Below, one piece after another: positions 58,130 through 64,000 of a stretch of DNA of 64,000 bases. The stretch covers positions 1-64,000 of the forward strand of contig JAYTVA010000075.1 in assembly GCA_043744255.1 (NCBI GenBank), written 5' to 3'. Numbering within the stretch: the stretch's first letter is position 1; every line of letters begins with the position of its first letter. A model generated the notes under the pieces. It did not search any database, had not been told where the DNA came from, and saw only the letters and a list, made by a program, of their open reading frames with translations. The translations under genes and the position numbers were made by a program. The DNA is from UKL13-2 sp043744255. Lineage in GTDB: Bacteria; Pseudomonadota; Gammaproteobacteria; Burkholderiales; Usitatibacteraceae.

Positions 58130-58915
58130 TAATAGCCCCTCGGTCGGCGAACTCGCGCTGGCCTGATAAATTTTCTTCGGCATGCGTCCCGCGAGGTACG
58201 CTTCGCGCCCCGCTTCCACTGCCTTTCGCATCGCACTCGCCATCAGCACGGGTGAGCGCGCCTTGGCGATCGCCGTGTTCATCAGCACGCCATCGCAGCC
58301 CATTTCCATCGCAATCGCGGCGTCCGACGCGGTGCCGATGCCCGCATCCACCAACACTGGCACCTTGGCGCGATCCAGAATAATTTCTAGGTTCCACGGA
58401 TTCAAAATGCCCATCCCCGAACCAATCAATGAAGCCAGCGGCATTACCGCCACACAGCCGATTTCTTCCAGCGCCTTCGCCTGAATCGGATCATCCGAGC
58501 AATACACCATCACCTGAAAACCATCAGCGATCAACTCTTTCGCAGCGATCACGGTTTCTGGCATGTTGGGAAACAACGTAGTTTCATCGGCCAACACTTC
58601 GAGTTTTACCAGCGCGTGACCATCGAGCAATTCGCGCGCGAGCCGCAGCGTGCGCACGGCATCTTTCGCGTTGTAGCAGCCGGCGGTATTGGGCAAGATG
58701 GTGAATTTCGACGTTGGTAATACTTCGAGCAAACTCGGCTCGTTCGCGTTTTGCCCAATGTTGACGCGGCGAATGGCGACGGTGATGATTTCTGCACCGC
58801 TGGCGGCCACCGCCTCGCGGGTTTCAGAAAAATCGCGATATTTGCCCGTGCCAACAATCAGGCGCGAGCCGTAGGTCTTACCGCCGATGATGAGTTTTTC
58901 CGTGTTGCGTGACAT
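58118..58915 (-). CDS. thiG: Thiazole synthase ThiG
   Basis: Thiamine-pathway enzyme of 265 residues that builds the thiazole phosphate from 1-deoxy-xylulose phosphate, dehydroglycine and sulfur on ThiS. Family blocks SRLIVGTGKY, NTAGCYNAKDAVRTLRLARELL, the Schiff-base region LVKLEVL, the VMVYCSDDPI segment and PLASLIGSGMGILNP are present. PVLVDAGIGTASDAAIAMEMGCDGVLMNTAI contains the phosphate loop. It follows thiS by 12 bp. The C-terminal codons and the stop fall in the tandem repeat. No thiamine riboswitch is seen upstream of thiS. Confidence 0.96.
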   Translation of the reverse strand: MSRNTEKLIIGGKTYGSRLIVGTGKYRDFSETREAVAASGAEIITVAIRRVNIGQNANEPSLLEVLPTSKFTILPNTAGCYNAKDAVRTLRLARELLDGHALVKLEVLADETTLFPNMPETVIAAKELIADGFQVMVYCSDDPIQAKALEEIGCVAVMPLASLIGSGMGILNPWNLEIILDRAKVPVLVDAGIGTASDAAIAMEMGCDGVLMNTAIAKARSPVLMASAMRKAVEAGREAYLAGRMPKKIYQASASSPTEGLLPRT

Positions 58916-58927
58916 AGCCGTTCCTTG

Positions 58928-59134
58928 TTATCCGCCGCCGACCGCGATGACGATTTCCAGTTTGTCGCCGTCAGCCAGCGCGACGTTAGCGAGCTGTGAT
59001 TTCGGCACGATCTCGCCGTTCCGTTCGACCGCAAAGCGTTTACCCGCGAGCGGCATCTCGGCGATCAACGTGGCCACCGTGGCGCCGGACGCGAGTTGCC
59101 GGCTGGTGCCGTTAAATTGAATGGTGATGGTCAT
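58928..59134 (-). CDS. thiS: Sulfur carrier protein ThiS
   Basis: Small ubiquitin-like carrier of 68 residues ending GGG, whose C-terminal glycine is thiocarboxylated and gives sulfur to ThiG. The fold elements FNGTSRQLASGATVATLI and KRFAVERNGEIVPKSQLANVALADGDKLEIV are present. It is 12 bp upstream of thiG, the usual partner order. The other thiazole genes (thiF, thiO or thiH) are not in the window. Confidence 0.93.
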   Translation of the reverse strand: MTITIQFNGTSRQLASGATVATLIAEMPLAGKRFAVERNGEIVPKSQLANVALADGDKLEIVIAVGGG

Positions 59135-59224
59135 GAAAAATATGCGTTTGGTTTGTTGAAAATAGTAGCATGCGGGTCGGGCGTTCTACTTGACGCAAAC
59201 CAAATCAACTAATGAGCGTAGCGT

Positions 59225-59866
59225 ATGACTCAACAACATCACGCCAGAAACTTGTTGCTCCTCACCGTCATCTGGGCACTTGGTTTACTGGCCTCGGGGT
59301 GGCGACCTGCCGAGCGCATCGCGTGGTGGATGGAAGTGTTCCCGTGTTTTGTCGCGCTGGCGATCATGTGGCCGACGCGCAAAACATTTCCGCTCACCAC
59401 GCTGCTGTGCGTACTGATTGCCATTCACGGCCTCATTCTCATGCTCGGTGGCGCGTACACGTACGCGAAGGTGCCACTCGGATTTTGGATGCAGGACTGG
59501 TTCGGCTTCACGCGCAACAACTACGACAAAATCGGCCACTTCGCGCAAGGCTTCATCCCGGCGATGGTGGCGCGCGAAGTATTAATGCGCAAATTCGGCC
59601 TCACGCATCACAAGCTAGTCGCGTTCCTGTGCATCTCGATTTGTCTCGCGTTCTCGGCGCTCTACGAAATCATCGAGTGGTGGAGCGCGGTGGCAATGGG
59701 TTCTGGTGCCGATGCGTTTCTCGGCACCCAAGGCTATGCGTGGGATACGCAGTCGGACATGCTGTTCGCGTTGATCGGCGCGAGCGTGGCGATGTTGTTT
59801 CTGACGCGCTGGCATGATCGGCAGATGCAGCAATTGGAGTTGCGTCACATCCCTTTAAACAAATGA
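59225..59866 (+). CDS. DUF2238 membrane protein (YjdF-like)
   Basis: Inner-membrane protein of 213 residues with about six hydrophobic helices. Conserved features of DUF2238 include a loop GGAYTYAKVPLGFWMQDWFGFTRNNYDKIGHFAQGF, with a His and acidic residues, and the CLAFSALYEIIEWWSAV segment. The family is widespread, but the function is unknown. Its 3' end overlaps the next convergent regulator gene by 22 bp. No ribosome site of normal form is visible. Confidence 0.88.
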   Translation: MTQQHHARNLLLLTVIWALGLLASGWRPAERIAWWMEVFPCFVALAIMWPTRKTFPLTTLLCVLIAIHGLILMLGGAYTYAKVPLGFWMQDWFGFTRNNYDKIGHFAQGFIPAMVAREVLMRKFGLTHHKLVAFLCISICLAFSALYEIIEWWSAVAMGSGADAFLGTQGYAWDTQSDMLFALIGASVAMLFLTRWHDRQMQQLELRHIPLNK

Positions 59867-60597
59867 GCGTACGCGCGGCTCACTTGTAGCTCGGTTTTCA
59901 CGTCTTTTAGTTTCACCAAGGTGTGACCCATCAAATCACGGCGGGTGGCGGCGATGCGGTTCACGTTCACGATTACCGAGCGATGGATCTGCCAAAACTC
60001 ATCGGGATTCAATTGCGCCTGAAGCTCAGCCAGCGACGTGCGGATCAGCGATTCGCCTTCGCGCGTGTAGACACTCACGTATTTGTCCTGCGCCTGAAAA
60101 TACAGCACCTCATCGACCGGGATTTGCTTGGTCAACTCGCCGACCGACGCGCGGATGAAGCGCAGGTGTGTGCCCTTTGGCACAACGGCGGCCAGTGATT
60201 TCAGCAACGCGCCAACATTCTGCGGCATTTCGTTCGCAACAATTTTTTCTTTCAAACGCGTGATCGCGCGCGTCAGGCGCTCGTCGGTCACAGGCTTCAA
60301 CAAATAATCCACCGCTTGTTTATCAAAGGCATCGACCGCGTATTGATCGAACGCGGTCACGAACACGATGCGCGTTTTAGCATCAATGCGCCCCGCCACT
60401 TCCAGCCCAGTCAGCCCCGGCATACGAATGTCGAGGAACACGATGTTAGGCGCGTGATCGTCGATCAGGCGCAACGCTTCGGGACCGTTGGCGGCGAGGG
60501 CGACGATGTTGAGTTCAGGCCAAAGTACCGCGAGGCGGGCTTTGAGGAATTCGGCGAGGTGGGGTTCATCATCAGCAATGATCGCAGTTGGGTTCAT
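59845..60597 (-). CDS. LytTR-family response regulator (pair 3)
   Basis: Regulator of 250 residues with a receiver containing Asp56 in IVFLDIRMPGLTG, an ADDEP acidic cluster and a LytTR DNA-binding domain with DEVLYFQAQDKYVSVY and EFWQIHRSVIVNVNRI. It is homologous to the pair 1 and 2 regulators at 45.6 and 47.7 kb. The gene follows the DUF2269 gene and, through it, the kinase at 61094. Overlap with the convergent DUF2238 gene is 22 bp. Confidence 0.93.
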   Translation of the reverse strand: MNPTAIIADDEPHLAEFLKARLAVLWPELNIVALAANGPEALRLIDDHAPNIVFLDIRMPGLTGLEVAGRIDAKTRIVFVTAFDQYAVDAFDKQAVDYLLKPVTDERLTRAITRLKEKIVANEMPQNVGALLKSLAAVVPKGTHLRFIRASVGELTKQIPVDEVLYFQAQDKYVSVYTREGESLIRTSLAELQAQLNPDEFWQIHRSVIVNVNRIAATRRDLMGHTLVKLKDVKTELQVSRAYAHLFKGM

Positions 60598-60614
60598 ATC
60601 AGCTCGCGGCAGCG

Positions 60615-61097
60615 TCAGCGCAATCCAGGTAACGCCGGTTTAATGACCATCAACACCGCCGCCGTGATCGGCGTGGCCAGCGCCACCAGACCCCAGATTT
60701 CCCACCGCTTGTACATGGCTTCGTACCCGCTGAAGTTCGCTGTCGCAGCGCTATTTTCACCTGTCCATTGCAAGATCTTCCGTTGCAACGGCACCAGCCA
60801 CACGCCAAAAACAACACCGGAGAGCGAGAACAGCACAATCGCCCAAAACAGCCAGCCGGTAGAGAGAATTGGCAACTTTGCATGTAACGCCATTGCCACG
60901 CCGCTGACGAGAATGCCAACCACACCGGGGATCGTAAACCAGCGATCACTGCGAATGATTCCATCGAACGTGGACGCAATCAATCGGCGGTCGCGGGTCT
61001 TATGTGCGTGAGCAGCCCAGAACAACCCAGTGGTGATGTTGCCGAGAAACGCGATCACCGATGCGATGTGGATCATTTTCCAGATGAGTAAGCTCAC
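60615..61097 (-). CDS. DUF2269-like membrane protein inserted between kinase and regulator
   Basis: Protein of 160 residues with four hydrophobic segments (LLIWKMIHIASVIAFLGNITTGLFWAA, WFTIPGVVGILVSGVAMA, WLFWAIVLFSLSGVVFGVWLVPLQ and a final IWGLVALATPITAAVLMVI). His9 near the N-terminus (KMIHIASVIAF) is typical of DUF2269-like heme-or-ion-binding membrane proteins. It overlaps the kinase end by 4 bp and precedes the regulator by 17 bp, so it is part of the two-component operon. It may be the sensed or regulated partner. Confidence 0.8.
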   Translation of the reverse strand: MSLLIWKMIHIASVIAFLGNITTGLFWAAHAHKTRDRRLIASTFDGIIRSDRWFTIPGVVGILVSGVAMALHAKLPILSTGWLFWAIVLFSLSGVVFGVWLVPLQRKILQWTGENSAATANFSGYEAMYKRWEIWGLVALATPITAAVLMVIKPALPGLR

Positions 61098-62281
61098 GCC
61101 GCAGCTCGCGCGCCAAACGTTACCGTCACGCGCGTGCCACTCGGCTGGTTTTCTTCAACGCTCACCGCTCCAGCGTCGCCATAAAGTTGTTGCACTCGCT
61201 CGCGCACATTTTTTAGCCCGAAGCCATCATGCGTTGAATGCTGAAAACCCATGCCTGAATCGGCGACGGTCACCGCCACACGCTCGCCGACACGTCGCGC
61301 CGAAATGATAATCTCTCCGCCCACGATCTTGGGCTCGATCCCATGTTTGATCGCGTTCTCCACCAGCGGCTGCAGCAACATGGGCGGCAACGCGATGTTT
61401 GCCATTTCCGGCGGCAACTCGAAGCGCACGCGCAAGCGATCCTCCATGCGCACCTGCAGCACCGAAAAATAAGTGGCAATCATCTCAAACTCCGCGCCCA
61501 GCGTGGTGTTTTGCTCACGCGAGGTCACCAGCGTGGCACGCAGATACGCGATAAATTGTTCGAGCATCCGCTTCGCTTTGTCCGGCTGCGTGTGAATCAG
61601 ACCGGTCACGTTGGCGAGCGTGTTGAACAAAAAATGCGGCTCGATTTGCGCCTGCAAGGCGCGCAACGATGCTTGTGAGGCTGCGCGCTCGGCAGCCTCC
61701 GCACGTTCACGCTCTTCGGCCAGCGCAATCTGCGCCGCCAGCTCATCGGCGCGGCGTCGCCAGATGATCGACAGAACCAGCGAAATCGCAAACGACACGA
61801 CCAGCCCGGATACAAGCTGGCTCGGCGTCCCCAACCACTGCCGCATGCCGCTGCTTCCGGGGATGAACGACACGACGTACATCGAGACGGTGACAATTCC
61901 CGTGCCGATCAGCGTGTAAAACAGCGCGATGGTCCAGAACGAACGCCGACTGACGATGCGCAAGAAGGGCCCGATCAACTCGAAGATGCCCCAAAAGGCG
62001 AAGCCAACGACGTTGGCGATGATCAGATTGTCGACCGCCAGCGCCGGCAACTGCTTCCACAGCCTGCCCGGATCGTGAAACACGAACGCCAGCAGTGTAA
62101 AGGCCAGCGCAAACATCGCATTCAGGATCAAGGTGTAGAGGAGGTTACGCAAAAAACTGCGCGGCCAGCGGCGAAAAAATTGGAACAACTCCAGCGGGTG
62201 AAAATGTTCGGTCGCCGTGAATCGTGCCAACTCGGCTTCGGCTTTGCTGCGCGAAGTGTGCGGGATTGAGGTCGTGTTCAT
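61094..62281 (-). CDS. LytS-family sensor histidine kinase (pair 3)
   Basis: Sensor kinase of 395 residues with four hydrophobic N-terminal segments (within residues 40-160) and a helical linker. The kinase domain has His216 in QIEPHFLFNTLANV, the N-box PLVENAIKHGIEPK and the GFGLKNVRERVQQLY loop. The ATG at 62281 is chosen; a TTG at 62296 is also in frame. It overlaps the DUF2269 gene. The arrangement and motifs match pairs 1 and 2 at 43-48 kb, so the three kinases are paralogues. The signal is not known. Confidence 0.92.
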   Translation of the reverse strand: MNTTSIPHTSRSKAEAELARFTATEHFHPLELFQFFRRWPRSFLRNLLYTLILNAMFALAFTLLAFVFHDPGRLWKQLPALAVDNLIIANVVGFAFWGIFELIGPFLRIVSRRSFWTIALFYTLIGTGIVTVSMYVVSFIPGSSGMRQWLGTPSQLVSGLVVSFAISLVLSIIWRRRADELAAQIALAEERERAEAAERAASQASLRALQAQIEPHFLFNTLANVTGLIHTQPDKAKRMLEQFIAYLRATLVTSREQNTTLGAEFEMIATYFSVLQVRMEDRLRVRFELPPEMANIALPPMLLQPLVENAIKHGIEPKIVGGEIIISARRVGERVAVTVADSGMGFQHSTHDGFGLKNVRERVQQLYGDAGAVSVEENQPSGTRVTVTFGARAAA

Positions 62282-62302
62282 GGTCGTCTCGCGCAAGCCA
62301 GA

Positions 62303-62623
62303 TCAAGCCGACGCTTGTTTGCCAACAAACGGTTTCACTTCCGCCAACGCGCGCTTGAGCGCATCGGGTGTACCGCGATTGTTCCACCAGCGATAGACAA
62401 AATAGCCAATCGCTGCAATGCCGATGGCCGCCACCAGCGCTTTAATCGCACGCGCCCAGACGACGATGAGGCCAATACCCATGCCAAACGCCACCCATTG
62501 CACCCACCACACACCGGGCGAGGTGAAGTAGTTGATGAATGCGCACAGCCCGACGACGAAGATCATGCGAAACGGATACGTGATCGCGCGGGTGAGGTCA
62601 GAGACGAGGGAAAGGGGGCTCAT
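62303..62623 (-). CDS. Small membrane protein of unknown function
   Basis: Protein of 106 residues with two or three hydrophobic segments (MIFVVGLCAFINYFTSPGVWWVQWVAFGMGIGLIVVWA, then ALVAAIGIAAIGYFVYRWW) and a short charged C-terminal tail. ATG at 62623 is preferred over an upstream TTG. It lies 21 bp upstream of kinase pair 3 on the same strand and may belong to that operon. A TACAAT -10 lies about 40 bp upstream. It resembles 2TM-domain proteins found next to LytTR-type two-component genes, but I cannot name a family. Confidence 0.65.
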   Translation of the reverse strand: MSPLSLVSDLTRAITYPFRMIFVVGLCAFINYFTSPGVWWVQWVAFGMGIGLIVVWARAIKALVAAIGIAAIGYFVYRWWNNRGTPDALKRALAEVKPFVGKQASA

Positions 62624-62662
62624 GCGACAGTCCAAATGGGAACGTTTGATTAACGTGATGCC

Positions 62663-62668
62663 ATTGTA
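62663..62668 (-). promoter_or_regulatory. -10 element for the pair 3 operon
   Basis: TACAAT on the minus strand, 39 bp before the small membrane protein start. It may drive the whole operon through to the LytTR regulator. No strong -35 is visible. Confidence 0.4.
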
Positions 62669-62749
62669 GGGGCGACTTTTTCGCGTGGGTTTGACTTGCG
62701 ATGGACTGCACGCGCAGGAGCGCGAACGGTTCGATTTTGGCGCGAATGG

Positions 62750-63685
62750 CTACCCTTCCAGCGCCTCAACAAACAACGCCGCGCTATTGAATCCTACTTG
62801 GTCATGAATCTCCACCATACAAGTCGGCGAGGTCACATTCACCTCAGTCAAATAATCACCAATCACATCCAGCCCCACAAACGTGAGCCCGTCGCGCCGC
62901 ATTTGCGGGCCTAGCGCTTCGGCGATTTCGTAGTCGCGTTTACTGAGCGGCTGCGCGACGCCTTTGCCGCCTTGCGCAAGGTTGCCGCGCGTCTCGCCCG
63001 CTTTCGGAATGCGCGCCAATGCGTACGGAACGGGCTTGCCATCAATCAGCAGCACACGCTTGTCGCCCGCTGCGATTTCCGGGATAAACCGCTGCGCCAT
63101 CACGCTCGAGGTGCCTTCCAGCGTTTGCGCTTGCAGGATCGCGTTACGATTCAAATCATCAGCACGCACACGAAAAATCGAGGTGCCGCCCATGCCGTCT
63201 AACTTTTTTACGATCACGTCTTGGTACTCGTCGATGAAGGCGTGGATCCGCGCCATGTCACTGGTAACCAATGTGGGCGCAACGAATTGCGGGAACATGG
63301 CGATGGAGAGTTTTTCGTTGTAGTCACGCAAGCTGCTGGCGCGATTGACCACGCGCGCACCTTGCGCTTCGGCCATGGTCAACAACAGCGTCGCGTACAA
63401 ATATTCCTGATCGAACGGTGGGTCTTTGCGCATCACCACTGCGCCAAAATTCTTGAGCGGCGTTTCTTGCTGACCCGTCACACGATACCAGGCCGCGTTA
63501 TCGGCTGATAGCGATAGGCTGGAAACCCTCGCTGATATTAGGCCTCCGGGCACCATTGCCATGTCCGCGAGTTCAAATGCGAACACTTCATGGCCGCGCT
63601 TGGCTGCTTCGCGCATCATGAATACGGATGAATCTTTGTACGCTTTGAGGCCAGCGGGCGGGTCAACGATGAAGGCGAATTTCAT
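62750..63685 (-). CDS. gshB: Glutathione synthetase
   Basis: ATP-grasp enzyme of 311 residues joining gamma-glutamylcysteine and glycine. Family motifs are present: MKFAFIVDPPAGLKAYKDSSVFMMREA at the N-terminus, VVMRKDPPFDQEYLYATLLL, QDVIVKKLDGMGGTSIFRV and the catalytic metal region GLDVIGDYLTEVNVTSPT. It follows gshA by 2 bp, so the two glutathione genes form an operon. The last codon is 126 bp from the pair 3 operon start. Confidence 0.97.
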   Translation of the reverse strand: MKFAFIVDPPAGLKAYKDSSVFMMREAAKRGHEVFAFELADMAMVPGGLISARVSSLSLSADNAAWYRVTGQQETPLKNFGAVVMRKDPPFDQEYLYATLLLTMAEAQGARVVNRASSLRDYNEKLSIAMFPQFVAPTLVTSDMARIHAFIDEYQDVIVKKLDGMGGTSIFRVRADDLNRNAILQAQTLEGTSSVMAQRFIPEIAAGDKRVLLIDGKPVPYALARIPKAGETRGNLAQGGKGVAQPLSKRDYEIAEALGPQMRRDGLTFVGLDVIGDYLTEVNVTSPTCMVEIHDQVGFNSAALFVEALEG

Positions 63686-63687
63686 TT

Positions 63688-64000
63688 TTATTCTGCGGCA
63701 AGTTTTATTTGGGGCTCTATGATGGCATCAACATCAATTGTTTCGGCAAGTTTCGCCAGTTCTTTTGCGGCGGCCAACATCGCCAGCCGTGCGACCACGC
63801 CATAGGTATAAAACCGATTCGGCGGCGCATCTGGCGCACCGGCGCAATCGGGGGTCTGGCAATCGGTCTCGAACGCGAGCGGCACAAAACTCATACCGCG
63901 TGAATTCAAATTTTCATCAATGCCGCGATCCGTATTGACGCGATAAAAACCGCCGACGACGAATTGGTCGATCATGTACACCACCGGCTCGGCCACTGCG
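63688..64000 (-). CDS. gshA: Glutamate-cysteine ligase GshA (C-terminal part; cut by the window edge)
   Basis: The last roughly 104 residues of the proteobacterial (Acidithiobacillus-type) glutamate-cysteine ligase, the rate-limiting enzyme of glutathione synthesis. Recognisable C-terminal pieces are VVYMIDQFVVGGFYRVNTDRG, NLNSRGMSFVPLAF and RFYTYGVVARLAMLAAAKEL. The frame continues off the right edge. The gene pair gshA-gshB often follows amtB in betaproteobacteria; here it lies some 62 kb from amtB. Confidence 0.93.
   Translation of the reverse strand, partial: AVAEPVVYMIDQFVVGGFYRVNTDRGIDENLNSRGMSFVPLAFETDCQTPDCAGAPDAPPNRFYTYGVVARLAMLAAAKELAKLAETIDVDAIIEPQIKLAAE

Noticed and set aside
59135..59224. 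Thiamine riboswitch before thiS
   Set aside because: Short gap without the conserved CTGAGA or other core elements.
1..64000. CRISPR arrays, prophage genes, rRNA operon or ordinary tRNA genes
   Set aside because: No direct-repeat/spacer pattern, phage structural genes or cloverleaf tRNA were seen; only the tRNA-like element at 32833-32917 comes near.

Overview
The window reads as one contiguous piece of a betaproteobacterial chromosome (Burkholderiales/Nitrosomonadales-like; no tighter placement is safe). It is moderately GC-rich and densely coded. It carries the porin-glnK-amtB nitrogen operon, ubiK, proteobacterial-type gshA/gshB, rsmE, argA and ubiB. It is mostly core genome, with small accessory patches rather than a large island.

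Layout. 1-3.1 kb: a sigma54-type promoter drives porin-glnK-amtB leftwards. A group IIC-like intron begins directly behind the amtB terminator and runs off the left edge. 3.1-6.9 kb: ubiK, yifB, a DUF433/DUF5615 pair, an orphan gene between two REP-like palindromes, and a FitAB-type toxin-antitoxin pair. 6.9-14.2 kb: two MFS transporters, a long-palindrome repeat, a rhodanese, an M20 amidohydrolase, a HEPN-domain protein, yggX and argA. 14.4-29 kb: housekeeping genes (rsmE, an inositol-phosphatase-like enzyme, dgkA, rlmI, trmB, an acyl-CoA dehydrogenase with an SDR, dsbA, a SPOR protein, argS, ada). 29.6-34.9 kb: an RNA-repair locus, rtcR facing a sigma54-type promoter that reads through a tRNA-like RNA, a small membrane protein, rtcB, a zinc-ribbon protein and rtcA. 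35-38 kb: a CheA-like/CheY/CheX cluster. 38-43 kb: ubiB, a solute symporter, a glycosyltransferase and a gene broken by one stop codon. 43.4-48.5 kb: two consecutive LytS/LytTR two-component pairs; a third lies at 59.8-62.3 kb. The remainder holds a gamma-carbonic anhydrase, VanZ, ferredoxin, Crp/Fnr, icd, gfa, thiGS, gshB and the end of gshA.

How the genes connect. Nitrogen sensing and uptake (glnK-amtB) and RNA repair (rtc) both appear to depend on sigma54. gshA/gshB, gfa, dsbA and the rhodanese form a thiol and detoxification theme. Three homologous LytS/LytTR pairs suggest local expansion of one signalling family. At least six genes have a -10-like hexamer 6-7 nt before the start codon and no Shine-Dalgarno sequence, so leaderless transcripts may be common here.

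The most interesting items are the tRNA-like RNA in the rtc locus, the intron at the amtB terminator, a canonical -1 frameshift heptamer at the end of dsbA with a matching Lys/Pro/Ala tail in the -1 frame, and the HEPN-motif protein. All calls come from reading the sequence; no database search or structure prediction was run.
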